Shown: positions 9,521 through 21,887, numbered from the stretch's first letter. The stretch is DNA of 64,000 nucleotides from Siphonodentalium dalli (GCA_032622095.1 CP136065.1:99641343-99705342); one strand, 5' to 3'. The notes: a model not told the origin generated them from the letters alone. Numbers and translations are program-made.

Positions 9521-11189
9521 ACTCCTTCATAAATTGTATTTGGATGGTATCATGGGGAAGGACTGGCTGTTACTAAAGGAATTGTACACTGACCTATACT
9601 CCAAAGTAAAATGGAAAGGACAGCTGTCGCAGCCGTTTAAGATCTCACAAGGAGTCAGGCAAGGAGAGATCCTTTCTACGAGTCACTACAAGAGATTTAA
9701 CAATCCTCTACTCCTGCTGCTGGAAAAGAAATTTGAAGGGGCACGTATAGGTACTGTCAGTATTCCTCATATTACATGTGCCGATGATATCGCCCTCCTG
9801 ACCCATGATACCCAGGAGATGCAACGGATGATCAACTTGGTGGAATGGTATGCTAAGCAAGAACGATACAGGATTAATCCTCTGAAGAGCAACACCTTGG
9901 TATATAATGGAAGGGGGAGCGAGCATGTGGAAATGTACGGAGAGGAAATAAAACAGCCAATCTTTACAGAACATCTTGGGATAATGAGACTTAAAAATAA
10001 CTCTGTGGATGTTGAGGGAAAGGTAAAACTTTCGCGCAGAACGACGTATTCTCTGATGGGAGCTTGCATGCATGGGAAGACAGGGGTGACCCAGCTAGTT
10101 AAATGTAAACTTTGGACGATGTATGTCATTCCCAGGTTGACATTTGGACTTGACGTGCTGCAGCTTAATAAGACTGAGATGAAGAAATTAGAAAACCATC
10201 AGACGGTAACACTCAGGCAAATCCAACATCTTCCAACCAGAACAGCTACAGTTGCAGTCACCGCACTACTAGGAGTACCTCCAATTGAAACAGTGATACA
10301 CAGGAATTCGCTGAACATGTTCTTCAGAATTATATCTGCTAAAAGCATGGTGGAATATGACATTGCTGTCCGTCAACTAGCAGTGAAGAATCCCCAATCG
10401 AAGAGTTGGTTCTCTTATATACGTCAACTTCTTGAGCACTATGATCTACCAAATGCATATTCGCTGCTGAATTCAACTCCAACGCCTGCAGTGTGGAAGA
10501 GTCTGTTGAGTGAAGTTGTCAGTCTTGAAATTCAGAAGAAATGGAAAGAGGAAATTAGGCAGAAATCAACACTGAAGTACCTGAATCCTGATGCTGTGAA
10601 AGTGAATTGTGTTCATCAAGTTTATCGCTATGTAAGGACAAATCTACATGATGCTATGCGGGCTGATATCAAGGCTAGATTACTCACAGGGACATACACT
10701 CTACAATCAAACCGTGCAGTCTTTAACCAGCATAAAGTTAAGAGTAGCTGTAAGCTGTGTGATGAAGCTGCTGAAGACAGACAACACTTTATTGCCGAAT
10801 GCAGTGTCTTAAACCCTCAGCGAGAGAAGATAAAGAAGAAACTTTTGCTTATAGATGTGGTACAGATGACTCCTCTACTCATAACTAATCCAGAACTCTT
10901 CACTCAGCTCATCTTGGACTCGTCCCACTCTAGAATTGTTGAGGTCGCCAAGCTTGCAGAAGAAGACATAAATATCATGGAACTCTACAGTAGGGAATAT
11001 CTGCATGATATTCATATGGTGAGGACTCGGTTTTTGGCATCAATCCAGGCTGAGCCCATTGGCACTGATACCTAGCTAATCACTCTTTACTAACCACAAA
11101 TTGGTTTTTCTCCATTTATTTCATAATTCACTATTATTTAGCCTGCTGAAACTAATCATGGACAGCTTTATACATACATATAAATCATA

Positions 11190-12029
11190 TATGAGTAAAA
11201 TTGTGAGGATTCTCTAGGATATTCTAGGATTCCAAGAGCACCAGGATTCCACTTAACCAAGTGGTGCCACGAAAAATCAACGTGGGAAATTCTAACAAGA
11301 CAAGACAAGATAGCTGGTGTATAATCAGTTTGTGTGTGTTTACTCTCTGAGGTTCCCAAATTCTTTCGTTGTGAAACCAGTGTTACCGCTGACAAAATTC
11401 AATCAAAATGTCAACAACATGTGAATGTCAACATCACGATTCACGCCATCACTCATCAGGCATCACGGTCAGTCAGTCAGTGTCACCAGAACTTCGATTC
11501 AAATCCAGTTTTATCCAGTTTTACCAGGCAACAGTCGTTGGATTCATATGGAAGGATGTAACGTTCCCACTCAACACCACATTCATTTTCCCAAAACTAC
11601 GATAATACGTGTTCTAACCAATTAAGTTTGAATTCAGCAAGAGAAAAATCTTTTTCGCGTCATTTTTATAAGTACGCAAAATTGCATATAGCGCATGCGC
11701 GAAACTTAAATTTTACTTCCGTCCAGAAAAAGACAGAACGATGGAGGCTGAAAGTAACTTCACAGGAATACAATTTTGCGCATGCGCATAACGCAACACC
11801 CTGTGCCATGTACTATTAAGGAATCAGGGAGCTAAATGTGTTCTAGAGTAGGGGAGCGAGTACACCGTGGAACCCTAAAGGTGAAGGTAACTGAAGAATG
11901 ACCTTCACCTGATACATGCGACACGTTGTTAAAGGATGACATCGCGTTTATTTGATTTGTACATAATATCTAAATAATTTAAACTGGTGAATGAATGGGG
12001 GAATGGATTTTTGTGAGCGGGAAATTTAT
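11190..12029. other. No recognised gene; LINE-distal spacer
   Basis: Short frames only. There is a small local direct repeat (TTCTCTAGGATATTCTAGGATTCC) at about 11211-11234. AATAAA-like signals on the minus strand lie near 11950, possibly belonging to the coding-like segment above. Confidence 0.4.
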
Positions 12030-12247
12030 TTAACTAGCTGCTGTAGTTCGGGATTTTTCCAGATCAAATTTGGCTGTGTGATAGCCCCGTCGTACACTTG
12101 GGGATTTATTTTTAAAAGTAAACACATGACCTATGATTTTTCTTGCATTTTCGTGATCAACTGGTGTCAATCTAGCTGGGTAAACATCACTGGTATGGCC
12201 TGCAGGCTTCAATTCAGTGAATTTGGCGGAAACGTTAACACTGTCGC
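12030..12247 (-). CDS. Coding-like segment, possible last exon of an unknown gene
   Basis: On the minus strand an open stretch from about 12266 to a TAA at 12030-12032 reads with natural composition, including SVNVSAKFTELKPAG, DVYPARLTPVDHENARK and IIGHVFTFKNKSP. A CCCATAG at its upstream side could be a splice acceptor (exon from 12247), and an AATAAA lies about 80 bases past the stop. I do not recognise the protein. Upstream exons would have to lie beyond the tandem repeats at 12.5-17 kb, and I see none. A chance open frame of about 78 codons is a real possibility. Confidence 0.22.
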
Positions 12248-12474
12248 CTATGGGAAACCATTTAGTTCAGTGATTCCTATAGTGCCAACCAAAATTTTTA
12301 CTTCGTATCTGTTCGTGTGTTTCCGGCAATTTTCGATTTCTATAAAAGTTTTCGGGAAATCCCAAACAACGTCTCTTGATTTTTGTCATAAACTCAGTAC
12401 ATTTTCCACAAATTCCAGCTCCATTCGGCTTTATCTGGTATGTTTTGTCACGGACAGGTATACATGTGTACTTT

Positions 12475-15400
12475 TACGGCATCATTCAATGTTTGGTAGG
12501 TTGGTTTCACTTGACTCACTAAACACACTCAGGAGTCAGGTGCAGTGTGTGTGAGTGTGTGCATGTTTTTTTTGGGGGGGGGGGGGGTTGGGTGGGGGTG
12601 GGAGCGTTGTATAATACTATAAGTATTCCATCGAAATATTGTAACGTCATTTAACCATATCCATGCTTACATGTATAATGGACCTTTCCGTAAATACCGC
12701 CCCATTTTCAATCGTATATAGCCAATGAGCATCATGCAGGATGCTCGAAGTACAGGGAACTGATATGAGTGATAATGATATTGTTATTTTTATTTCTGGT
12801 TCAGTCGGTTATGCCACCCTTCTACATTATTGTTAGTTCTGATACTTCTTCCGAAGACTGACCATTCATCAACTCATGACTACAATACTGGGCTCTTTAT
12901 CAAGCTATTTTCTATGTATGTCATATGTAGTTGTTAATTGACGTGTGGACTTGGCTGTCTATACCTTTGCCTTTAAGTTTAGTTGTTCGAATGCAGCAGG
13001 TATGTCAGTGGCAGGCAGGGATGGATTAGTGAACATTATTACTCTTGTTGACTGAAGGTGTGTCAAGACTGCTTCGAAAACCTCAAAATAAATTATTGTT
13101 GATTTGAAATTTAGACATTTACTAATTTTGCTTTATGATTATATATTCTTTTTTTTATTTATTTATCATTTATTCATCACTTTGTATTTCATCAAATTAT
13201 TTTAATTAATTTTGTATTTATTTGATTTATACCTTACTAATGCTGAAGGGGTCACTCTCACCAAAAAAAGTGCTAAAGGGTATACACAGGATTTGAAAAT
13301 GTGCTGAAGGGTACACAGGGTTTGAAATGACGTTTAGTTTTCGTATCTGCCATGATTTCTGTTAGAGAATAATTTCTTACGTTCCAATGAACATTAAAAT
13401 GAACTGAAAAAAAACTGCTAATTGGCGCCAGACTTTCATAAACACAAGTTAAGTATAATGGTGTTCTTGCTGATCACAAACCCTGTGTACCCTTCAGCAC
13501 ATTTTCAAACCCTGTGTACCCTTCAGCACTTTTTTCGGTGAGAGTGACCTCTTCAGCCTTACGAATACTATTGGTATTACTATCGTTTATTATTAAAACT
13601 ATAGTTTACTTAAAGGCCCACTTAATTTCGAGTCACTGATTATTTTTTTTATAGTTCCTTGATATATGGTTTTAATAACAATCTATGCCATAAAATGATT
13701 AATACACTATAATTCATCACCATTTGAAACATCTGTGTCTTGGAAGTATGACCATAGAGAAATAGAAAACAACTGAAATCATAAAAAGATCCCCCCCCCC
13801 CCCCCCCCGTTTTGGCTTCCAAAATGCAACCTACGGCATCATTCAATGTTTGGTAGGTTGGTTTCACTTGACTCACTAAACACACTCAGGAGTCAGGTGC
13901 AGTGTGTGTGAGTGTGTGCATGTTTTTTTTTGGGGGGGGGGGGGGGGGGGGGGGGTTGGGTGGGGGTGGGAGCGTTGTATAATACTATAAGTATTCCATC
14001 GAAATATTGTAACGTCATTTAACCATATCCATGCTTACATGTATAATGGACCTTTCCGTAAATACCGCCCCATTTTCAATCGTATATAGCCAATGAGCAT
14101 CATGCAGGATGCTCGAAGTACAGGGAACTGATATGAGTGATAATGATATTGTTATTTTTATTTCTGGTTCAGTCGGTTATGCCACCCTTCTACATTATTG
14201 TTAGTTCTGATACTTCTTCCGAAGACTGACCATTCATCAACTCATGACTACAATACTGGGCTCTTTATCAAGCTATTTTCTATGTATGTCATATGTAGTT
14301 GTTAATTGACGTGTGGACTTGGCTGTCTATACCTTTGCCTTTAAGTTTAGTTGTTCGAATGCAGCAGGTATGTCAGTGGCAGGCAGGGATGGATTAGTGA
14401 ACATTATTACTCTTGTTGACTGAAGGTGTGTCAAGACTGCTTCGAAAACCTCAAAATAAATTATTGTTGATTTGAAATTTAGACATTTACTAATTTTGCT
14501 TTATGATTATATATTCTTTTTTTTATTTATTTATCATTTATTCATCACTTTGTATTTCATCAAATTATTTTAATTAATTTTGTATTTATTTGATTTATAC
14601 CTTACTAATGCTGAAGGGGTCACTCTCACCAAAAAAAAGTGCTAAAGGGTATACACAGGATTTGAAAATGTGCTGAAGGGTACACAAGGTTTGAAATGAC
14701 GTTTAGTTTTCGTATCTGCCATGATTTCTGTTAGAGAATAATTTCTTACGTTCCAATGAACATTAAAATGAACTGAAAACAAACTGCTAATTGGCGCCAG
14801 ACTTTCATAAACACAAGTTAAGTATAATGGTGTTCTTGCTGATCACAAACCCTGTGTACCCTTCAGCACATTTTCAAACCCTGTGTACCCTTCAGCACTT
14901 TTTTTTGGTGAGAGTGACCTCTTCAGCCTTACGAATACTATTGGTATTACTATCGTTTATTATTAAAACTATAGTTTACTTAAAGGCCCACTTAATTTCG
15001 AGTCACTGATTATTTTTTTTATAGTTCCTTGATATATGGTTTTAATAACAATCTATGCCATAAAATGATTAATACACTATAATTCATCACCATTTGAAAC
15101 ATCTGTGTCTTGGAAGTATGACCATAGAGAAATAGAAAACAACTGAAATCATAAAAAGATCCCCCCCCCCCCCCCCCCCCCCCCCCCGTTTTGGCTTCCA
15201 AAATGCAACAGAATTAAAACTAAAAATATATTTTCAATGGAAGGGGAATAACTCTATCTTTAAAATATAGAGTTATCCTCCCTTCATTGAATATAATACA
15301 CTGCACAACAAAACCAGATGAAACTTAAGCACAAAAACACTTCAGTAACTCATCAAAAAACAACATGTTCACAGTTTATTACACCAGATAAGTTGACAAT

Positions 15401-17150
15401 ACAATGTTTTGGAGCTTCCTCTATCAAATGGTATATACTAGGTAGCTGCATTGAGACACAGAGTGAAATTGCCATCAATATTATTAATTTCAACCTACGG
15501 CATCATTCAATGTTTGGTAGGTTGGTTTCACTTGACTCACTAAACACACTCAGGAGTCAGGTGCAGTGTGTGTGAGTGTGTGCATGTTTTTTTTGGGGGG
15601 GGGGGGGGGGGTTGGGTGGGGGTGGGAGCGTTGTATAATACTATAAGTATTCCATCGAAATATTGTAACGTCATTTAACCATATCCATGCTTACATGTAT
15701 AATGGACCTTTCCGTAAATACCGCCCCATTTTCAATCGTATATAGCCAATGAGCATCATGCAGGATGCTCGAAGTACAGGGAACTGATATGAGTGATAAT
15801 GATATTGTTATTTTTATTTCTGGTTCAGTCGGTTATGCCACCCTTCTACATTATTGTTAGTTCTGATACTTCTTCCGAAGACTGACCATTCATCAACTCA
15901 TGACTACAATACTGGGCTCTTTATCAAGCTATTTTCTATGTATGTCATATGTAGTTGTTAATTGACGTGTGGACTTGGCTGTCTATACCTTTGCCTTTAA
16001 GTTTAGTTGTTCGAATGCAGCAGGTATGTCAGTGGCAGGCAGGGATGGATTAGTGAACATTATTACTCTTGTTGACTGAAGGTGTGTCAAGACTGCTTCG
16101 AAAACCTCAAAATAAATTATTGTTGATTTGAAATTTAGACATTTACTAATTTTGCTTTATGATTATATATTCTTTTTTTTTATTTATTTATCATTTATTC
16201 ATCACTTTGTATTTCATCAAATTATTTTAATTAATTTTGTATTTATTTGATTTATACCTTACTAATGCTGAAGGGGTCACTCTCACCAAAAAAAGTGCTA
16301 AAGGGTATACACAGGATTTGAAAATGTGCTGAAGGGTACACAGGGTTTGAAATGACGTTTAGTTTTCGTATCTGCCATGATTTCTGTTAGAGAATAATTT
16401 CTTACGTTCCAATGAACATTAAAATGAACTGAAAACAAACTGCTAATTGGCGCCAGACTTTCATAAACACAAGTTAAGTATAATGGTGTTCTTGCTGATC
16501 ACAAACCCTGTGTACCCTTCAGCACATTTTCAAACCCTGTGTACCCTTCAGCACTTTTTTTGGTGAGAGTGACCTCTTCAGCCTTACGAATACTATTGGT
16601 ATTACTATCGTTTATTATTAAAACTATAGTTTACTTAAAGGCCCACTTAATTTCGAGTCACTGATTATTTTTTTTACAGTTCCTTGATATATGGTTTTAA
16701 TAACAATCTATGCCATAAAATGATTAATACACTATAATTCATCACCATTTGAAACATCTGTGTCTTGGAAGTATGACCATAGAGAAATAGAAAACAACTG
16801 AAATCATAAAAAGATCCCCCCCCCCCCCCCCCCCCCCCCCCCGTTTTGGCTTCCAAAATGCAACAGAATTAAAACTAAAAATATATTTTCAATGGAAGGG
16901 GAATAACTCTATCTTTAAAATATAGAGTTATCCTCCCTTCATTGAATATAATACACTGCACAACAAAACCAGATGAAACTTAAGCACAAAAACACTTCAG
17001 TAACTCATCAAAAACAACATGTTCACAGTTTATTACACCAGATAAGTTGACAATACAATGTTTTGGAGCTTCCTCTATCAAATGGTATATACTAGGTAGC
17101 TGCATTGAGACACAGAGTGAAATTGCCATCAATATTATTAATTTCAACCT
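12475..17150. repeat. Three-copy tandem repeat, 1.36/1.66 kb unit
   Basis: Three near-identical copies start at TACGGCATCATTCAATG: 12475, 13832 and 15496, with the array ending at 17150 (offsets 1357, 1664, 1654). Copies 2 and 3 include an extra segment of about 290 bases (from AGAATTAAAACTAAAAATAT) that copy 1 lacks; the missing piece is bounded by CAAC on both sides. Each unit opens with a variable poly-G run (12570, 13932, 15596 area) and carries a variable poly-C run (13792, 15163, 16817 area). Apart from tract lengths, differences are rare, so the amplification is recent. Protein frames in it are spurious. Confidence 0.93.
13240..13558. repeat. Foldback (inverted-repeat) element inside each tandem unit
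   Basis: About 88 base arms: GCTGAAGGGGTCACTCTCACC near 13242 is mirrored by GGTGAGAGTGACCTCTTCAGC ending at 13557. Each arm contains two copies of GTGCTGAAGGGTACACAGGG or its variant. The same structure recurs at about 14596-14932 and 16262-16585 in copies 2 and 3. Confidence 0.85.
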
Positions 17151-17214
17151 ACATGTAAATCTCCACCCATCAATATTATTATGCCATCATGATTTTTAGA
17201 CACCTGAGAGAACA

Positions 17215-19208
17215 TTAAAGATACGGGTGGCGTTGGCGGTGGGTATGCTGTTAAAATATTCACCTCCATCAAAAACCGCCTTAATACGTTGAGTGCCGGA
17301 AATCAATTAGTAATCTCGCCAGTTTGCCAAATCGTGGCAAGATAAGATACCCTTAGTAGACCATAATTTGGCTTCAATGAAGCAAGAATTGGATGACGTC
17401 GCGAGTTTAGATGGCAGAAACGGCGATTGATAGTACTACGAGATAACTCGTAGCCGGCACTGGCGGAAGGAATTTTGGTATTCCCACCACCAGTGCCAAC
17501 TACGAGTTATCTCGTAGACATAATTGGACACGTTTGAGCAACAAATATGAAGTAGAAAGTACCCAAACAAGTTATTTTGGGGGTAAGCATATTTATGGAG
17601 GTGTGGGTGTCCTTGTGGTGGTTATAGCTCGTTATATAGTTATATTATGGCTGTTGCACAATGGAGCAAATTACTTATATGAGCATGCATGGCTACAGAC
17701 GTGTAATCGGGTGAACTTGTTTCCTGTGAGGATGAGTTTATTTCGTCCAGTAATGACTACGAGCATGCATCTTCTGTTGTTTCTGGGATTGTAAGTTATC
17801 TCCCATTTAGCCTGATTTAGGCCTATGCTAGCGTTCCAAAGTACAGCCCAAAATAATAGTGTAGGAAGAATTGTCAGCACAAAATTAAAACAACCATGCA
17901 GCAGTAGCCAAACAGATCCATGTACATACAGGAGTGTGCTACATGTAACGGTTCCATATAATCCATCCGTCTGGAAATAAGTCACCCTTTACTGTAAACC
18001 TCTATGCTACACAAAACCATTTATCCGTACATACATGTAGAACAGTTCGATGAACTGCATGACATCTAACGTACGGTAATTGTTACGCTTTCCATTGTCC
18101 AACGCGTTCGGAAGAGGGTACAATTTAGCTTTTGGGAATAATTGTTCCGCTTTACTTGAATTATAAATTATAAAATACCTAGCCCCCAAATGGAGCAGCA
18201 CAGTGTATTCCAAAAACAACTGCTGTGTTCCATAATAATGAGATAATGGTGGCATCAACGCGCGTAACGTCGTGGATTATATACGCTTATCTTGAGTTGG
18301 GTGCGTCCACTCGCACATATGAGTGAGGGGGAACATATTTGGCAGGCCTGTGTGACATGTGTGAGTGGTTGTGCGAAGTTTCAATGTGTTGAAACACAAC
18401 GATGTAATCATTCCTCAAAACTGCCTTCGCATGTTTGAACATTGTGAATATCCATCCCCCTGACTGTTTGCATGCGTGCACATTGCCATTCTATATTGAA
18501 TACCAAAAGCCCTGTCTAATTGCCTACACACGACTGCCTCTGGTGGTCACTCAGTGAGAGTGTGTCAGCACAACTGGGCATTTTGAGTAGAATATATGTG
18601 CTTTTGGTGCTCACTTCAGTTGAACGATGTAAGGCGAGCCACACTATTTATTTGATAAAATCACTGTTCTGATGTCCCGAGGTGGGTTTTCGTGGTGTAT
18701 CGACCTATTCCACTGCTTCCGTTTGTCAGTTACATGACATGGAAACTACTACGAGATAACTCGTAGTGGCAACCTGCGAAGGTTGCGTACTACGAGATAA
18801 CTCGTAGTGGCACTCAACGTGTTAAACAGAAAGAATAGTAAACAAAAGCAAAAAACGTTACGTTACCTGGCTTTTGACAGTTTTGTTTAGATCCGGATAT
18901 GGTAAATATAAAGAGCGTTATTTGTTACTGTTTTCCTGATATGGAAATAATAAAGATTGTTTATATCATTTGTGTGTGATTATAACCAATAGAAATGTGC
19001 TATGTTATGTAAACAGAAGCACAACTTCTGTAACACGGGCAGGCTCTTGTTTACGTACACAATCGTACGTCTTGACGACAATATACTATTTACTCGCGGA
19101 TTATGTTGTGGCATATGAACAAAACTATATATATTTTAATATTCCTTCTGTTGATGGCGATTTGAACAATAATGAATATTCTTCAACGAACGCCGCCTGT
19201 GCCTTTAA
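17215..19208. mobile_element. Palindromic MITE (TTAAAG...CTTTAA), interrupted
   Basis: The left part (17215-17284, starting TTAAAGATACGGGTGGCG) and right part (18822-19208, ending GCCGCCTGTGCCTTTAA) match the complete 376 bp relative at 53343-53718. Shared landmarks are GTATGCTGTTAAAAT, CAGAAAGAATA, ATGTAAACA and TATTTTAATATT in the same order. The gap between the two parts is exactly the TTAA element at 17285-18821. A lone end of the family (GGCCATCCATGCCTTTAAA) also occurs near 35004-35022. Confidence 0.8.
17285..18821. mobile_element. piggyBac-like non-autonomous element (TTAA target)
   Basis: TTAA flanks both ends (17281-17284 and 18822-18825). Terminal inverted repeats are TACGTTGAGTGCC at the left and GGCACTCAACGTG at the right (13 bases, one mismatch), the usual look of piggyBac ends. 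Near each end sit copies of an imperfect palindrome ACTACGAGATAACTCGTAG (17435, 17499 inverted, 18747, 18789), probably transposase-binding subterminal repeats. No transposase is coded in the 1.5 kb, and the frames inside show no DDE motif. Confidence 0.82.
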
Positions 19209-19499
19209 AAAAAGTTTTTTATAAAATTTATTCAATTTTTTTTTACAATTTGTATGGTTACATATGAATTCCCTGAAATAAAATATAGCATTCCAGTAAA
19301 ACATATTTGTTGATATTTATCTATCAATTATGTGCCCTCATGAGAAATGTGTCATATATATTGGGGCTGAGATCTAGCTCTCCCTTCATACATGTATAGT
19401 CCTGTAGTCCACCATCTGTCCCATGCCCTCCAGTGTGAATTAGTTCACATGGGGAGATATTGGGACAGAAGCTGGAAGAATGAATGGACATGTTATTTA

Positions 19500-20163
19500 A
19501 TTATACTTCCATATTTTAATATGGAAGTATATTGTTATTCAATTTATTATTTTTTTCCAATATTATTTATTATTATTATACTAAGCAATTTTATAACCCT
19601 TATATCTCAGGAAGTATGAGAGATAGAGCGCTGGATTTTGGTATGTTTATAGCCCTATGATAGTTGTAGTGCATCGGGCTATATAGGATTTTGTCCTAAC
19701 TTGATTTGCAGAGTTATCTCCCTTTATGTGTAAAACTGGGGGTTGCAGTATCTCGAAAAGTATGAACAGCAGCAACTTGAAATTTGGACCGTATGTACAA
19801 CTCAGTAGGCCCTATTGTGTCCATGCTTTACAATTTATGTCCGAGCTTTCCCTACAGAGTTGTCGCCCATGATTCGCAAAATTCGATTTATTTCATATCC
19901 TGTGTCCGCCTATAACATTCAAGGTAGCCAGATATGAGGGCTTCTGTGCAGTTACTTATTAGCAACTTGCTATGAAAATAAGTTTTGAACAGGAACGGAC
20001 TTATATTTTTGGGGTTTGGGTGGGGGCAAAATTTTCGAAATATTTTTTTTCGATGATTTCAACTACTTTTACTGTCGTGTATCTATAGGACGTACTAATG
20101 ATCCTCCTGAAAGAATTTTGGAAATCGGTTCAGAATTGACCAAGTTATAACAAATCGAAAATT
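19500..20163. repeat. 664 bp direct repeat, copy 1
   Basis: Identical or nearly so to 20892-21555 (offset 1392). It starts ATTATACTTCCATATTTTAA, which contains the palindrome ACTTCCATATTTTAATATGG, and ends CAAATCGAAAATT. It contains the AGAGTTATCTCCCTTTATG phrase common in molluscan dispersed repeats. No coding capacity. Confidence 0.92.
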
Positions 20164-20891
20164 GTATTCATACATCAATTGAGGAGAAAGTGCTTGTCAC
20201 TCTATCTCCTCCTAGACGACGCACATAAACTGGATTTGGTTTATGTGAGCGTGTTATAGATAGAGAGAACACGAGTTGGTAAAATTTTGACCAAGATCGA
20301 GTGAAATTTGTCCGCACTAGGGATGGGGTCAAAATTGATAATTTTTTTGTTGTCTCCGATTTGAACCAAAATTGTTGTGAAGTATCTATAATGTGTATTG
20401 AGGGCCATTATGAGTGAATTTTGTGAATCGGTTGCCAAATGTAGAAATTGTGGCCCCTTCCTTTTTTTCAAGTTTACAGAAAATGCACTATGAATTTAAA
20501 TTTCTTCAACCGATCGTCACGTGTTTGGTGTCATTCGATGGGGAATTTCCAGTACTTCAAAACGATTACCTACTTGTGGTATTACGACGATGGAGGCCAG
20601 AGATATTCGAAAAGTATGTACTGAACAACATACATATTGGCCTACATAGTAGAATATCACCACAGTACCTTACCAGAACCCTACTAAATATTAAAGGGAC
20701 ATCAAATACGAACACAATGACGCAAAAATTAGCTCGATATCGCGAAAATTGGCCGAGATATGGCGAATTTTCTATCCGCGTCACCAAATTTCGAGGCATG
20801 GGTGGGGGTCACACCAGAACGCTCCAACTGAACACAGAAATGTCAATAAACCATACTATCAACATTCCAATCAATTTTGTGCGATTCCCTT
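20164..20891. repeat. Spacer between the direct repeats, partly a diverged copy of them
   Basis: The segment GGGATGGGGTCAAAATTGAT...GAAGTATCTATAATG (20318-20400) lines up with GGGTGGGGGCAAAATTTTCG...GTATCTATAGGACG inside the flanking copies, followed by a shared GAATCGGTT. The spacer is therefore partly an older member of the same family. No primer-binding site or coding domain is seen. Confidence 0.6.
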
Positions 20892-21555
20892 ATTATACTT
20901 CCATATTTTAATATGGAAGTATATTGTTATTCAATTTATTATTTTTTTCCAATATTATTTATTATTATTATACTAAGCAATTTTATAACCCTTATATCTC
21001 AGGAAGTATGAGAGATAGAGCGCTGGATTTTGGTATGTTTATAGCCCTATGATAGTTGTAGTGCATCGGGCTATATAGGATTTTGTCCTAACTTGATTTG
21101 CAGAGTTATCTCCCTTTATGTGTAAAACTGGGGGTTGCAGTATCTCGAAAAGTATGAACAGCAGCAACTTGAAATTTGGACCGTATGTACAACTCAGTAG
21201 GCCCTATTGTGTCCATGCTTTACAATTTATGTCCGAGCTTTCCCTACAGAGTTGTCGCCCATGATTCGCAAAATTCGATTTATTTCATATCCTGTGTCCG
21301 CCTATAACATTCAAGGTAGCCAGATATGAGGGCTTCTGTGCAGTTACTTATTAGCAACTTGCTATGAAAATAAGTTTTGAACAGGAACGGACTTATATTT
21401 TTGGGGTTTGGGTGGGGGCAAAATTTTCGAAATATTTTTTTTCGATGATTTCAACTACTTTTACTGTCGTGTATCTATAGGACGTACTAATGATCCTCCT
21501 GAAAGAATTTTGGAAATCGGTTCAGAATTGACCAAGTTATAACAAATCGAAAATT
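20892..21555. repeat. 664 bp direct repeat, copy 2
   Basis: Second copy of the 19500-20163 sequence, with essentially no differences visible by eye, which indicates a recent duplication or gene conversion. Confidence 0.92.
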
Positions 21556-21887
21556 AAATAATTTGGCTAATGAAGGAGCATGGGAGAGGATGAAGCATAA
21601 CCGGGGAGGCGACGAAACCATGCTGGGTAATGATACGAGGTCGGGGTGGTGAGACCAGGCCGAGGGTGGTGAGACCAGGCTGACGGGTGGCGGATGTAAA
21701 CGGCAGATTTTGCAAAAAAAAACAAACAAAAAAAACAAGTCCAGCGATATAATATTTTTATTGCTTTTTCCGAATGGGAAGAGTGATTCGCACCGGAATA
21801 TACCATTTTTAAGTTTTTTTCCCAAACCGTTACCGATCTACGACATCGACAATAAAAATGACTTATTTTTGGCGCCAAATCCAACGG

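Larger units (their letters stand above)
7256..11075 (+). pseudogene. LINE ORF2: endonuclease / reverse transcriptase, split by insertion
   Basis: The likely start is Met 7256 (MADGNNLTLTTFNVKNARSN), which puts the endonuclease core at the very N-terminus; the frame itself is open from 7202. APE-type endonuclease motifs: GDFN at 7721 and SDH at 7946. Reverse transcriptase motifs: NKAADGMGM near 8720, LTPVFKKGD and NYRGI near 8850-8905, QTGFTKGTS near 8995, LDAQKAFD near 9100. Then the frame is broken at 9139 by a nested LINE fragment and resumes at about 9521 with GVRQG near 9650 and the catalytic CADD box at 9777-9788. A C-terminal C-x2-C-x8-H-x4-C knuckle lies near 10750-10804. Apart from the insertion both halves are uninterrupted. 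One oddity is LSTSHYKRF after GVRQG, where the family usually has an LSP-x-LF type sequence. Confidence 0.92.
4600..11190 (+). mobile_element. LINE retrotransposon (jockey/CR1-like group), nearly full length
   Basis: Two consecutive plus-strand frames: a PHD-finger ORF1 (4600 to about 7283) and an ORF2 with an apurinic-type endonuclease and reverse transcriptase (7256 to 11075). The ORFs overlap by some tens of bases. PHD-bearing ORF1 proteins with an APE endonuclease and a C-terminal CCHC motif in ORF2 are known from the CR1/jockey supergroup. I cannot assign the clade more closely without a tree. The only large damage is a nested insertion in ORF2, one stop in ORF1 and a homopolymer frame change, so the copy is fairly young. 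Both ends are approximate. Confidence 0.85.

Noticed and set aside
9198-9530. Treating the minus-strand frame in ORF2 as an antisense shadow
   Set aside because: Reconsidered: it has true reverse-transcriptase C-terminal features and a LINE tail, so it is annotated as a nested element.
11991-12554. 187-codon plus-strand frame
   Set aside because: Runs into the tandem repeat and is antisense to the more protein-like 12030-12247 segment.
20414-20911. 165-codon plus-strand frame
   Set aside because: Lies across the spacer and the start of a direct repeat, with no family signature.
19500-21555. LTR retrotransposon
   Set aside because: No TG...CA ends, primer-binding site, coding domain or clear target duplication; the spacer is partly the same repeat.
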